Below are positions 28,467-37,999 of a stretch of 64,000 nucleotides of DNA, in pieces. The notes beneath the pieces were generated by a model. It made no database searches and was not told the origin of the DNA. It worked only from the letters and a program-made list of their open reading frames with translations. A program made the position numbers and the translations under genes. This stretch comes from G051132615 sp051132615 (lineage in GTDB: Bacteria; Pseudomonadota; Gammaproteobacteria; Burkholderiales; Neisseriaceae): the NCBI RefSeq assembly GCF_051132615.1, contig NZ_CP152375.1, forward strand, positions 806,001 through 870,000, written 5' to 3'. The number at the start of each line of letters is the position of its first letter. Position 1 is the first letter of the stretch.

Positions 28467-31082
28467 TTACACAACAATATTAACCAATCTTTTTGGCACA
28501 ATAATGACTTTTTTAATGGCCTTGCCATCAATAAATCGCAATGCTCCTTCATTGGTAAGCGCGGTTTGCTCAATTGTTGCTTGATCGGCATCAACGGCAA
28601 CAGTAATACTGCCACGTAATTTACCATTGACCTGAACCATCAATTCAATTTCCGTTTGAACCAATGCTGATGGGTCAACTTTTGGCCAAGCGGCCTGAAT
28701 CATCGCTTTATTTGGCACCAACACTTCCCATAAACTCTCACAAATATGGGGCACAATAGGCCACAATAAACGCACAACATTTTCCAATACTTCTTGTGCT
28801 ACTTGCTGCCCAACATCATCACTTAAATCTGTTTTATCGTAGGTATTAAGCAGTTCCATCACGGCTGCAATTGCTGTATTAAACTGTTGGCGACGATCAT
28901 AATCATCTGTGATTTTTGCAATCGCACTGTGTAATTTCAAACGCAGTTCTTTTTGGGCTGCTGACAATGTGCCTGTTTGATAAGCCGTGCCAACCCCAGT
29001 TTGTGCATATTCATACACCGTGCGCCATAATCTGCGTAAAAAACGATGAGCACCTTCAACACCCGCATCAGACCATTCCAATGATTGATCAGGAGGAGAA
29101 GCAAACATCATAAATAAACGTGCAGTATCGGCACCATAAACCTCAATAAGTTCTTGTGGATCAACACCATTGTTTTTTGATTTAGACATTTTCTCAATGC
29201 CACCAATCACAACTGGTAAACCATCTACTTTATGTATTGCACTAATGACCTGCCCTTTTGCATCTCTCTCTAGCACAACGTCTTGTGGTGCAATCCATTG
29301 AGTCGCGCCATTGTCTGCTTCGCGATAAAAGGTTTCACAAATCACCATGCCTTGAGTCAGCAATTTGGTAAATGGTTCATCAGTATGCACCAAACCTTCA
29401 TCTCGCATAAGTTTATGGAAAAAACGGGCATACAACAAATGTAAAATGGCATGTTCGATCCCGCCAATATATTGATCAACACTTAACCAATAATCAGCCG
29501 CTTTTTTATCCACCATTGAATCAGTATTGTCTGGACAAATATAACGGTTAAAATACCAGCTTGACTCAACAAAAGTGTCCATGGTGTCTGTTTCACGTTT
29601 TGCTATCTGACCACACTTAGGGCAAGTTGTTTCATAAAATTCAGGCATTTTAGCCAAAGGAGAACCTGCGCCATCAGGCACAACGTTTTCAGGTAAAACA
29701 ACAGGTAAATCTTTCTCTGGCACGGGTACATCACCACAACAGGCACAGTGAATAATTGGTATTGGACACCCCCAATACCTTTGTCGGCTCACACCCCAAT
29801 CACGTAAGCGATATTGAGTGCGTGCTTCACCTAAATCTTGCTCTTGCAGCTTTTTACCCATTGCCTCAAAAGCTGCTTGGAAATCCAAGCCATCAAATGC
29901 CCCTGAATTAACCAAAATACCCTTTTCAGTATATGCTTCAGTTTGTGTTTCGGGTAAGTCATCCCCAGTTAATGGTTTGATGACCACTTTAATCGGTAAA
30001 TTATATTGCTTTGAAAACTCGAAGTCCCGTTCATCGTGTGCAGGTACCGCCATAACAGCACCTTCTCCGTAACCTGCCAACACATAATTGGCTACCCAAA
30101 CTTCTAATAGCTCTTGGGTAAATGGGTGCTCAACATAGCGCCCTGTTGCCATCCCTTTTTTGGTCATGGTTGCAACATCCGCTTCCGCCACACTACCTGA
30201 TTGACATTCAGCAATAAAAGCTTGCAAAGCAGGGTTATTTTTTGCCGCAACAGTCGCCAAAGGATGTTCAGCAGAAACGGCTAAATACGTTGCACCCATC
30301 AAAGTATCTGGGCGTGTGGTATAGACACTGACCACATGTTGATTGTCTTCTAGGCCTTCTTTACTTTGCGATGCGATTGGGAATTTCACCAACATACCAT
30401 GTGATTTGCCAATCCAATTGCGTTGCATGGTTTTAACTTGTTCAGGCCAGCCTTCTAACTTATCTAAATCCTGTAATAATTCTTCTGCATAAGCCGTAAT
30501 TTTAAAGTAATACATGGGAATTTCGCGTTTTTCAACAACTGCACCACTACGCCAACCACGTCCATCAATTACCTGCTCATTAGCCAACACTGTTTGATCA
30601 ACTGGATCCCAGTTGACCATGCCACTTTTCTTATACACAATGCCTTTTTCAAACAATTTAGTAAATAACCATTGTTCCCAGCGATAATACTCAGCAGAAC
30701 ACGTTGTTAATTCTCGTTCCCAATCAACAGCTAGCCCTAAACGTTTTAATTGGTTACGCATATAATCAATGTTTGAATAGGTCCAAGCAGCAGGGGCAAC
30801 TTTATTGTTAATTGCGGCATTTTCTGCTGGTAAACCAAACGCATCCCAGCCCATAGGTTGCAATACATTATAACCCTGCAACAGCCTGAAACGGCTTAAT
30901 ACATCGCCAATGGTATAATTACGTACATGCCCCATATGCAATTTACCTGATGGATAAGGAAACATAGATAAGCAATAATATTTAGGGCGAGAAGTATCTT
31001 CAGAGACATTAAATAACCGAGCATCTTCCCATTTTTGTTGAGCAGCTGGCTCAAGTAATGAAGGCTGATATTGTTCTTGCAT
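28467..31082 (-). CDS. leuS: Leucyl-tRNA synthetase
   Basis: This class I aminoacyl-tRNA synthetase charges tRNA-Leu and has a CP1 editing domain. The 871-residue protein has the HIGH-type motif PYPSGKLHMGHVRNY near residue 42, editing-domain TTRPDTLMGATYLA near residue 250, a zinc-like CPKC pair, and the KMSKSKNNGVDP signature near residue 620. Length is standard. The 31083-31451 upstream stretch has AT-rich DNA and no clear promoter. Confidence 0.98.
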   Translation of the reverse strand: MQEQYQPSLLEPAAQQKWEDARLFNVSEDTSRPKYYCLSMFPYPSGKLHMGHVRNYTIGDVLSRFRLLQGYNVLQPMGWDAFGLPAENAAINNKVAPAAWTYSNIDYMRNQLKRLGLAVDWERELTTCSAEYYRWEQWLFTKLFEKGIVYKKSGMVNWDPVDQTVLANEQVIDGRGWRSGAVVEKREIPMYYFKITAYAEELLQDLDKLEGWPEQVKTMQRNWIGKSHGMLVKFPIASQSKEGLEDNQHVVSVYTTRPDTLMGATYLAVSAEHPLATVAAKNNPALQAFIAECQSGSVAEADVATMTKKGMATGRYVEHPFTQELLEVWVANYVLAGYGEGAVMAVPAHDERDFEFSKQYNLPIKVVIKPLTGDDLPETQTEAYTEKGILVNSGAFDGLDFQAAFEAMGKKLQEQDLGEARTQYRLRDWGVSRQRYWGCPIPIIHCACCGDVPVPEKDLPVVLPENVVPDGAGSPLAKMPEFYETTCPKCGQIAKRETDTMDTFVESSWYFNRYICPDNTDSMVDKKAADYWLSVDQYIGGIEHAILHLLYARFFHKLMRDEGLVHTDEPFTKLLTQGMVICETFYREADNGATQWIAPQDVVLERDAKGQVISAIHKVDGLPVVIGGIEKMSKSKNNGVDPQELIEVYGADTARLFMMFASPPDQSLEWSDAGVEGAHRFLRRLWRTVYEYAQTGVGTAYQTGTLSAAQKELRLKLHSAIAKITDDYDRRQQFNTAIAAVMELLNTYDKTDLSDDVGQQVAQEVLENVVRLLWPIVPHICESLWEVLVPNKAMIQAAWPKVDPSALVQTEIELMVQVNGKLRGSITVAVDADQATIEQTALTNEGALRFIDGKAIKKVIIVPKRLVNIVV

Positions 31083-31451
31083 AGTAATAAAACCAGATAG
31101 TAAAAATAATTCGTTGATTATAACAGTTTGTATTTTGATTTGTGATAAAGATACGATAAAAACCTAAAAAGGAGATGGGCTTGGTTTGTCTACCCAAAAC
31201 CTCAATCTTTTTCTTAATATAATTACTTTTATAGCCTACTCTAAATTTTTATATAAAATCATTGAAGATCTTCCATTAATCTTTCCCCATTTATTATATT
31301 AACCCAATATTTATTTCATCCTGAATGATCAACATAAGCTTTTATTAACTTTAATTTAATTTTTCTTTAATTTCTGTATTTACTGAAATAAATAAAATAT
31401 CTATAATAAACACATCCATTTAATCAATACAACCGTATGAAAGGAAAATTC
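31083..31451. other. AT-rich intergenic region between leuS and the desaturase gene
   Basis: This 369 bp stretch holds no open frame with gene-like features. It must contain the divergent promoters of leuS and the desaturase gene. I see no convincing hairpin or operator; the part near 31310-31420 is very AT-rich. Confidence 0.6.
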
Positions 31452-32285
31452 ATGAACATTGATCCGAAAGATGTCTTGAAAAAAGTACAATGGAAAGATT
31501 TACTACAATTAAATTGTTATGAAAAAACACATGAATTATTTCTGTCTACACCTTGGTTATTAAGTTCTTTTATTGCTTACCATCATCACTATTTTATTGT
31601 TGGTCTGGCTTGTTCTTTTATGTTTTTTTTAACGGCACTACGTCAAGTGCATGATGCCTACCACTATGCTTTAGGAATTAACAAACTAGGGACAGAACGC
31701 TTTATGCTCATCATGAGCCCACTGATGCTCTGCTCAGCACACGCTATTCAATTTAATCATTTACGCCACCATCAATTGAATCTTAACCACGAAGACATTG
31801 AAGCAATGAGTGCAAAAATGCCCGCATGGAAAGCTATTTTAATTGGCCCCTGGTTCCCTATAAAACTGCATATTCATGCCCTTAAAATTGGTCATTTCAA
31901 CATAAAAAAATGGATATACCTTGAACTGATTATTTGTTTAATATGGATATACTTTGTTTTCTTTATCATTAATATTGATTTTTTAAAATACCATACAATG
32001 ACAATGACAATGACAATGACAATGACAATGATAATGATAATGATAATGGCATTTGGCGAATGTTTGACTTCTTTTTTCGCTGTGTGGACGGTTCATCATG
32101 ATTGTGATGAACACGGCCCAAATAGCCGTTCAATTCGAAATGGGTTTAAAGCAATCATTACCTATAACCTCTTTTACCACTATAAACACCATTTATTTCC
32201 AGCAGTGCCAACAAGTAAACTACATATTATTGCCAAAAGACTAGATAAAACTTACCCTAATTTAACCATCAAAAATGTTTTTTAA
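31452..32285 (+). CDS. Membrane fatty acid desaturase-like protein
   Basis: This is an integral membrane di-iron desaturase or hydroxylase, 277 residues from ATG 31452, which has AAAGGA upstream; an ATG at 31437 is less likely. Histidine boxes in order: HDAYH (HxxxH), HLRHHQLNLNHED (HxxHH), HHDCDEHG and HYKHH (HxxHH). Three to four hydrophobic segments flank them. One membrane segment contains an alternating Met-Thr/Met-Ile run made by a 6-bp DNA repeat. The substrate is unknown; membrane lipid unsaturation is a reasonable guess. Confidence 0.8.
   Translation: MNIDPKDVLKKVQWKDLLQLNCYEKTHELFLSTPWLLSSFIAYHHHYFIVGLACSFMFFLTALRQVHDAYHYALGINKLGTERFMLIMSPLMLCSAHAIQFNHLRHHQLNLNHEDIEAMSAKMPAWKAILIGPWFPIKLHIHALKIGHFNIKKWIYLELIICLIWIYFVFFIINIDFLKYHTMTMTMTMTMTMIMIMIMAFGECLTSFFAVWTVHHDCDEHGPNSRSIRNGFKAIITYNLFYHYKHHLFPAVPTSKLHIIAKRLDKTYPNLTIKNVF
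31995..32048. repeat. Hexanucleotide microsatellite inside the desaturase gene
   Basis: Six tandem ACAATG units are followed by three ATAATG units, 54 bp in all, in frame. It encodes alternating Thr-Met and then Ile-Met. A unit gain or loss changes the protein by two residues without frameshift. Confidence 0.95.
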
Positions 32286-32319
32286 TAACCATTAAAACCA
32301 CATAAAATGAGCATCTGTT

Positions 32320-32351
32320 AAGAATATCACCGTAACGTGTGTGATATTCTT
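32320..32351 (+). terminator. Possible terminator after the desaturase gene
   Basis: An 11-bp perfect stem AAGAATATCAC / GTGATATTCTT with a 10-base loop, followed by only a pyrimidine-rich tail and not a clean T-run. Confidence 0.5.
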
Positions 32352-32457
32352 CTCTCAATCAGCATCATAAAATCGCATAGATACGAGAAAAGAATTCAAT
32401 GTACCTTAACTTAAAGCACGGTATAATTACTCTTTTATACGAATTTATTGATCAATC

Positions 32458-34062
32458 ATGTCTGCAGTTGAAATTCAAAACGCGGTAAAACACCGCAGAA
32501 CATTTGCCATTATTTCTCACCCTGATGCGGGTAAAACCACTTTAACAGAAAAACTACTGTTATTTTCAGGTGCCATTCAAATGGCTGGAACAGTTAAAGG
32601 GAAAAAATCAGGAAAATTTGCCACCAGTGACTGGATGGATATTGAAAAACAACGGGGCATCTCTGTTGCATCCAGCGTGATGCAATTTGATTACCAAGAA
32701 CATACAGTTAATCTACTTGACACTCCTGGACATCAGGACTTTTCTGAAGATACCTATCGTGTTTTAACCGCAGTGGACAGTGCGCTCATGGTTATTGATG
32801 CAGCAAAAGGGGTAGAAGAACAAACCATTAAATTACTCAATGTGTGTCGTTTGCGTCATACCCCCATTGTCACATTTATGAATAAATATGACCGTGAAGT
32901 GCGAGACTCATTAGAACTTTTAGATGAAGTTGAAAGCATCCTCAAAATACGCTGTGCACCAGTTACATGGCCTATTGGCATGGGTAAAAACTTTAAAGGG
33001 GTGTATCACCTTTTAAATGATGAAATTTATCTATTTGAAGCTGGAGCAGAAAAGCTCAGCCATGAATTTGAAGTCATTAAGGGCATTGACAACCCCCGTT
33101 TAGATGAGTTGTTCCCTATGGAGATGACTCAGTTAAGAAGTGAAATCGAACTGGTGCAAGCAGCCTCGCATCCTTTTGAACTTGAACCCTTTCTGGCTGG
33201 TGAATTAACCCCTGTGTTTTTTGGTTCTGCCATCAATAACTTTGGTGTACGAGAAATATTAAATGCATTGATTCAATGGGCCCCAGCCCCACAAGAGCGA
33301 GATGCAACAATACGTTTGGTTGAACCAACTGAAGAAAAATTTTCGGGTTTCGTTTTTAAAATTCAGGCCAATATGGATCCAAAACATCGTGACCGTATTG
33401 CTTTTTTACGTGTATGTTCAGGTAAATTTGAGCGCGGAATGAAGATGAAACATCTGCGTTTAAATCGTGATATTGCTGCAACCAGTGTCATGACCTTTAT
33501 GTCACATGACCGAGAACTGGCAGAAGAAGCCTTTGCTGGCGATATTATTGGGATACCGAACCATGGCAATATCCAAATTGGCGACAGTTTCTCTGAAGGG
33601 GAATTATTGGCTTTTACAGGCATTCCTTTTTTTGCACCAGAACTATTTCGAGTTGTGCGCATCAAAAACCCATTGAAGATTAAGCAACTCCAAAAAGGGT
33701 TACAACAGCTAGGCGAAGAAGGTGCCGTTCAAGTATTTAAACCAGTCATCAGTACTGATTTGATTTTGGGTGCTGTTGGCGTATTGCAATTTGAAGTGGT
33801 CGCTTCGCGTTTAGCAGCTGAATATGGTGTAGAAGCCATATTTGAAAGCAGCAGTATCTGGTCTGCACGTTGGGTTTCTTGTGAAGACAAAAAGAAACTG
33901 GCTGAATTTGAAAAAACCAACCAAGGCAATTTAAGTATTGACGCTGGTGGCAATATGGCTTATTTAGCCCCTAATCGCGTCAACCTACAATTAACACAAG
34001 AAAGATGGCCAGATATTGTATTCCATGAAACGCGTGAACATGCCATTAATCTAAATGATTAA
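32458..34062 (+). CDS. prfC: Peptide chain release factor 3
   Basis: This GTPase recycles RF1/RF2 from the ribosome after termination. The 534-residue protein has G1 HPDAGKTTLTEKLL near residue 20, the switch region QRGISVASSVMQF, G3 DTPGHQDFSED near residue 86 and G4 NKYDRE near 140. Length is standard. A TATAAT at about 32422-32427 could be its -10 element. The MscS-like gene starts 14 bp downstream. Confidence 0.97.
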   Translation: MSAVEIQNAVKHRRTFAIISHPDAGKTTLTEKLLLFSGAIQMAGTVKGKKSGKFATSDWMDIEKQRGISVASSVMQFDYQEHTVNLLDTPGHQDFSEDTYRVLTAVDSALMVIDAAKGVEEQTIKLLNVCRLRHTPIVTFMNKYDREVRDSLELLDEVESILKIRCAPVTWPIGMGKNFKGVYHLLNDEIYLFEAGAEKLSHEFEVIKGIDNPRLDELFPMEMTQLRSEIELVQAASHPFELEPFLAGELTPVFFGSAINNFGVREILNALIQWAPAPQERDATIRLVEPTEEKFSGFVFKIQANMDPKHRDRIAFLRVCSGKFERGMKMKHLRLNRDIAATSVMTFMSHDRELAEEAFAGDIIGIPNHGNIQIGDSFSEGELLAFTGIPFFAPELFRVVRIKNPLKIKQLQKGLQQLGEEGAVQVFKPVISTDLILGAVGVLQFEVVASRLAAEYGVEAIFESSSIWSARWVSCEDKKKLAEFEKTNQGNLSIDAGGNMAYLAPNRVNLQLTQERWPDIVFHETREHAINLND

Positions 34063-34076
34063 ACAAGGTAAACAAA

Positions 34077-34937
34077 ATGGGCTGGTTTGAAAAAATAATC
34101 AATGTGACCTCTACTACAGCAGGATTAGACCTTGTTCGGTCTATCCTGTTGATTATGTCATTAATTATCTTACGATACTTTATATTGCGTATTCTCAATA
34201 GAGCCAGCCCTAATCTAAGCCTTGAAGATAAACGCCGTTGGGCTATTAGTTTACGCAATACCGTTATTTTTTGTTCTTTATTTGGCTTAATTCTCATTTG
34301 GGCAAGAGAGCTACAAAGTTTTGCCTTATCTATTGTGGCCTTTGCTGCGGCCTTAGTATTAGCAACCAAAGAAATCATCATGTGTATTTCAGGTGGCTTT
34401 TTACGTGCGGCTAGTAATAGTTACACTTTAGGAGACCATATTCAAGTTAATACCAACCAAGGTAGAGTCATTGATATTAATTTGTTTACGACCACTTTGG
34501 TTGAGTTGGGCCCCGATCATCTGTCTCATCGAATGACAGGGAAAATCATCAAGTTCCCCAATAGCCTTTTACTCAGTTTCCCTGTGATTAAAGACAATGA
34601 CCTTAACGGTTTTATCTTATGTACCTTTACCATTCCCGTACCTTATCATGTTGATCCAGTTAAAGCTGAACATGTTATTTTAGCAGCCACTAATAAATAT
34701 GCCCTTCCCTACTTAGATGAAGCACGTGGTTCAATTAATATTCAAGAAATTGAAAAAATGCTGGATACGCCTTCACTAGAACCCAGAATCAGCATGACTC
34801 CCGTTGATGACAAACAATATAAATTTGTGATTCGGATTGCGATCCCAAAAACACAACGCAATAGAATTGAACAAGAAATTTATCGGATCTTTTTGATTGA
34901 ATGTTATGGACAATCTACACCCAATGAATCATTCTGA
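34077..34937 (+). CDS. Small MscS-family mechanosensitive channel-like protein
   Basis: This 286-residue inner-membrane protein has two to three hydrophobic segments (about 15-40, 60-80, 85-105) and a cytoplasmic MscS-type beta/alpha region. The pore-helix-like FAAALVLATKEIIMCISGGFLRA is followed by YTLGDHIQVNTNQGRVIDINLFTTTLVE and the IKFPNSLLLS block, typical of MscS. It has 14 bp spacing from prfC and AAGG before ATG. Gating or ion specificity cannot be told. Confidence 0.8.
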   Translation: MGWFEKIINVTSTTAGLDLVRSILLIMSLIILRYFILRILNRASPNLSLEDKRRWAISLRNTVIFCSLFGLILIWARELQSFALSIVAFAAALVLATKEIIMCISGGFLRAASNSYTLGDHIQVNTNQGRVIDINLFTTTLVELGPDHLSHRMTGKIIKFPNSLLLSFPVIKDNDLNGFILCTFTIPVPYHVDPVKAEHVILAATNKYALPYLDEARGSINIQEIEKMLDTPSLEPRISMTPVDDKQYKFVIRIAIPKTQRNRIEQEIYRIFLIECYGQSTPNESF

Positions 34938-34988
34938 TAAACGATTAGGAATCATCACCATTAACCATATATTTTAAAAGGAAATGTC

Positions 34989-35942
34989 ATGACTTCCATC
35001 CCAAAAATGATTATTGATACAGATCCCGGTCAGGATGACGCAGCAGCCATTTTATTTGCCTTTGGCTTACAAAATCAAAAGTTAGTTGATATCATTGCCT
35101 TAACCTGTGTAGCTGGTAATGTCCCCTTACATTACACCACTAAAAATGCACGTATTATCTGCGACTGGGCCGACAAACAAAATATACCCGTTTTTGCTGG
35201 TGCCAATAAACCATTAATCAAAACCTTAGTGACGGCAGAAGAAGTACATGGTAAAACAGGTTTAGATGGCGTTCCTTTGCATGAGCCACAAACCCCACTA
35301 CAAACAGAACATGCGGTTTCTTTTTTAATTGAAACATTAAAAAAAGCCCAACCCAACAGCATCACCCTTTGCCCTGTTGGGCCATTAACCAATATTGCCC
35401 AAGCACTCAGTATGGCACCAGAATGCATTCAGGCCATTAAAGAAATTGTGATTATGGGCGGCACATTTTTTGAAGTAGGGAATATTACCCCCTCAGCCGA
35501 TTTTAATTTTTTTGTTGACCCCCATGCAGCAAAAATCGTGCTACAAAGTGGCGCACCAATTACTATTATTCCTTTAGATGTGACCCATAAAGCCTGTTTA
35601 AGTATCAAAAGAGTACAAGCATTACGCGATTTACCCAACCAAAATGGCACAAGACTTGCTGACATCTTACAAAGCTATGAACGATTTGATACACAAAAAT
35701 TTGGCTTAGAAGGTGGACCATTACACGACCCTTGTGCTGTTGCCTATGCAGTATTCCCAGAATTATTTAAGGGTAAAGAAGTTTTTGTTGACGTTGAAAC
35801 ATGTAGTGAGCTGACTCAAGGCGCCAGCGTTGTTGATTGGTGGCATGTATGGGGCAAACCAAAAAATGCCTTTTGGGTGAATGAAATAGATGACGAACAG
35901 TTTTTCTCTTATTTAACCCGTGCTATAGCTACTTTACCCTAA
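34989..35942 (+). CDS. Inosine/uridine-preferring nucleoside hydrolase
   Basis: This enzyme hydrolyses the N-glycosidic bond of ribonucleosides for salvage. The 317-residue protein has the IU-NH signature IIDTDPGQDDAAAILFA at residues 8-24, which binds Ca2+ through its Asp cluster, plus VIMGGTFFEVGNITPSADFNFFVDP near residue 153 and the final Ca2+ Asp in PLHDPCAVAY near residue 245. AAAGGAAAT precedes the ATG. Substrate range (RihA/B/C-like) is not resolvable. Confidence 0.92.
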   Translation: MTSIPKMIIDTDPGQDDAAAILFAFGLQNQKLVDIIALTCVAGNVPLHYTTKNARIICDWADKQNIPVFAGANKPLIKTLVTAEEVHGKTGLDGVPLHEPQTPLQTEHAVSFLIETLKKAQPNSITLCPVGPLTNIAQALSMAPECIQAIKEIVIMGGTFFEVGNITPSADFNFFVDPHAAKIVLQSGAPITIIPLDVTHKACLSIKRVQALRDLPNQNGTRLADILQSYERFDTQKFGLEGGPLHDPCAVAYAVFPELFKGKEVFVDVETCSELTQGASVVDWWHVWGKPKNAFWVNEIDDEQFFSYLTRAIATLP

Positions 35943-35943
35943 T

Positions 35944-35972
35944 AAAAAGGCACATGATAAAATGTGCCTTTT
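35944..35972. terminator. Bidirectional terminator between nucleoside hydrolase and phosphatase genes
   Basis: The stem AAAAGGCACA / TGTGCCTTTT with a short A-rich loop lies between convergent genes. Confidence 0.88.
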
Positions 35973-35982
35973 AACAAACTGA

Positions 35983-36459
35983 CTATAATTGCGATTTAAC
36001 ATTCCGAAGTAAACCATAACAGGCATCTTCCAATAAATTCAACACGTTTTCAAAGCCCTCCTCACCTTGATAATAAGGATCAGGGATATACTTACTTTGA
36101 TGATGTTGTAAATATTCGGTCATATAATGTACTTTTTGTTTATCCAATTGAGTAGGTGCTAAAGCCATCACATTTTTATGATTTTGTTCATCCATGACGA
36201 TAATCAAATCAAACTGCTTAAAATCCTGAATGGTTAATTTCCTAGAAACAGAACAAAACTGATAACCTCTTTTACGACCATGTGCTCTCATCCGTTCATC
36301 TGGCAGTTCACCATCATGAAAACCAGATGTACCTGCTGAATCTACCAATACCTGACCAGCCAATCCTTCATCCAATAATAACTTAGCCATAACCCCTTCT
36401 GCTGCAGGAGAACGGCAAATATTGCCTAAACAAACAAATAATATTTTGTATTTTTGCAT
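35983..36459 (-). CDS. Low-molecular-weight protein tyrosine phosphatase
   Basis: This cytoplasmic phosphatase, 158 residues from ATG 36459 (GAG upstream), shows the CX5R loop VCLGNICRSPAAEGVM at the N-terminus and the general-acid motif IPDPYYQGEEGFENVL near residue 125. In many bacteria such enzymes dephosphorylate BY-kinases in capsule or exopolysaccharide control, but no kinase is nearby. It follows the minor pilins on the same strand with a 44 bp gap. Confidence 0.92.
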   Translation of the reverse strand: MQKYKILFVCLGNICRSPAAEGVMAKLLLDEGLAGQVLVDSAGTSGFHDGELPDERMRAHGRKRGYQFCSVSRKLTIQDFKQFDLIIVMDEQNHKNVMALAPTQLDKQKVHYMTEYLQHHQSKYIPDPYYQGEEGFENVLNLLEDACYGLLRNVKSQL

Positions 36460-36503
36460 CTTATTTACTCGAACCATTATTAGTCTAGACTATTTATTCT
36501 AAC

Positions 36504-36929
36504 TTATTTTGACAGTATGCATTTTTTCTTTCTATCTATTATTTCGCATAACCGTAATTCATTAAATTGATCAATAGTTAAATATCTAGGTTCTTCTTTT
36601 TCATTTTTAGCCACCGCTTTTAAGTAAAACCGACCTTCTGCAACTCCTTGGGCTTTAGAACTAAAACTAATGACAAAATATTCGGTTTGAGTAACAGGTA
36701 AATTAGGCCATGTTGTGGATGTTTTTGTATAACGACCATGCTGTTTATGCCAACGCTGCATGAACGAAGCATTAGTTAATAAAGCAGCCTGAGCTTCTTT
36801 TAATCGAGCATTACGCAGAAAAGAAGCATAATGTGACCAAGCAACACTCAAAATAACAGAAATAACAAACAAAGCAACTACTAACTCTAATAAGGTCCAG
36901 CCTTGTTCTCTATATATTTTTTTCCCCAT
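36504..36929 (-). CDS. Type IV pilin-like minor pilin (last of the cluster)
   Basis: This 141-residue prepilin-like protein has a short leader ending EQG, then WTLLELVVALFVISVILSV, a class IV pilin N-terminal helix with Glu at +5. The residue after the cleavage Gly is Trp, where Phe or Met is usual. The globular part ends in a Cys pair (LCEIIDRKKKC), the pilin disulfide loop. It has 41% of positions in the N-terminal half similar by eye to the preceding pilin gene in layout (QRWHKQHGRYT against VRWKLDKGTF). A role in pilus assembly, aggregation or DNA uptake is inferred from context. Confidence 0.75.
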   Translation of the reverse strand: MGKKIYREQGWTLLELVVALFVISVILSVAWSHYASFLRNARLKEAQAALLTNASFMQRWHKQHGRYTKTSTTWPNLPVTQTEYFVISFSSKAQGVAEGRFYLKAVAKNEKEEPRYLTIDQFNELRLCEIIDRKKKCILSK

Positions 36930-36988
36930 AAAAAAATGCCCTTCTTATATATTTATTAGAAGGACATATATTATATAGAAAAAATGTG

Positions 36989-37393
36989 TTATTCACACGA
37001 TGTTGCTGCCGAACTAGTACAAACTTTAGTACCACCATCCTGATCAATAAAAACAACCTTTGTGCTAGTATTGCGTGCAGTAGGTGTTGCCAGAATTTCA
37101 AACAATTCAGTATTTGCTGAATCAGGCTGACTTGGTTTAAAAGTATACGTATAGAACTCATCCGTTACATTAGCAGGTAAAGTTGGCCAGACACTACCAT
37201 TAGCAAAGGTACCCTTATCCAATTTCCAACGAACCATAAACTGTCCATATTTGGTTAAATTAGCTTTTGCTGCAGTAATACGTGTATTTTCCACATAATT
37301 CTGATATATTGGCATTGCAATAGCAGCCAATATACCAATAATTGCGACAGTAACGATCATTTCAATAAGAGTAAACCCTTTACTTATTTTCAT
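36989..37393 (-). CDS. PilE/ComP-like type IV minor pilin
   Basis: This 134-residue prepilin starts at ATG 37393 with AAGG upstream (an ATG at 37408 would add five residues). The leader MKISKG is followed by FTLIEMIVTVAIIGILAAIAMPIYQNY, a textbook type IVa pilin helix. The C-terminal disulfide loop is short (CTSSAATSC). Shape and position correspond to the pilin that closes the pilHIJKX/L cluster in Neisseria, or PilE of the Acinetobacter fimbrial cluster. Which specific minor pilin it is cannot be fixed. Confidence 0.82.
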   Translation of the reverse strand: MKISKGFTLIEMIVTVAIIGILAAIAMPIYQNYVENTRITAAKANLTKYGQFMVRWKLDKGTFANGSVWPTLPANVTDEFYTYTFKPSQPDSANTELFEILATPTARNTSTKVVFIDQDGGTKVCTSSAATSCE

Positions 37394-37423
37394 TATGAAA
37401 ACCTTCATCTCAAACTTAATAAA

Positions 37424-37999
37424 TTAACTGGAAATGGAAAAATAAGATTGAATGGTTGATGAAACCTTCTTATTTTTCCCCCAAGCTCTAACTGTAACTC
37501 GATAAATACGCTCATCCGCGCCAGCGGGGGACAACAATTCAATGATATAACGAGGATTAGCCCAAACCACATCACCTGGATCATTACAACCACCACCCGT
37601 ACTATTAACAGCATACGAATTAGAATTACCACAAGGCGTCATTATGTCATCTCTTTGCCACGCAGGCTGACCACTAGAAGAGCTACACAAACCTTTCCAA
37701 CCAGTTAAACTAGAGGTACATGTACTAGTAAAAATAGTGGCTAATTCTGCATCAGTCTTATCTTTAATCAACTCATCAAGTTTGAACAACTCCGTATTTT
37801 CAATAACTTTTAAAGTAGTATCTGCATAAGAAAAAGCTGATTTTTTTTCCATTGAAGTACCGCTCATTGCCATTTCGGTATTGACAATCTGAGCACCTCC
37901 AATAGCTAAAAAAGAAATCACCAATAACATGGCTAATACAACCAACAAAGAAAACCCTTGCTGCTGTTTTAATTTGTTACCATTGAGCGATCGGCGCAT
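37424..37999 (-). CDS. pilX: PilX/PilK-like minor pilus assembly protein
   Basis: This 191-residue protein has the PilX N-terminus: QQGFSLLVVLAMLLVISFLAIGGAQIVNTEMAMS, with no Glu at +5, as in PilX/PilK proteins. Cys residues in the C-terminal half (TSTCTSSLTGWKGLC, PCGNS) may form disulfides. It overlaps pilW by about 30 bp. PilX-type proteins prime pilus assembly with PilV, PilW and FimT. Confidence 0.8.
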   Translation of the reverse strand: MRRSLNGNKLKQQQGFSLLVVLAMLLVISFLAIGGAQIVNTEMAMSGTSMEKKSAFSYADTTLKVIENTELFKLDELIKDKTDAELATIFTSTCTSSLTGWKGLCSSSSGQPAWQRDDIMTPCGNSNSYAVNSTGGGCNDPGDVVWANPRYIIELLSPAGADERIYRVTVRAWGKNKKVSSTIQSYFSISS

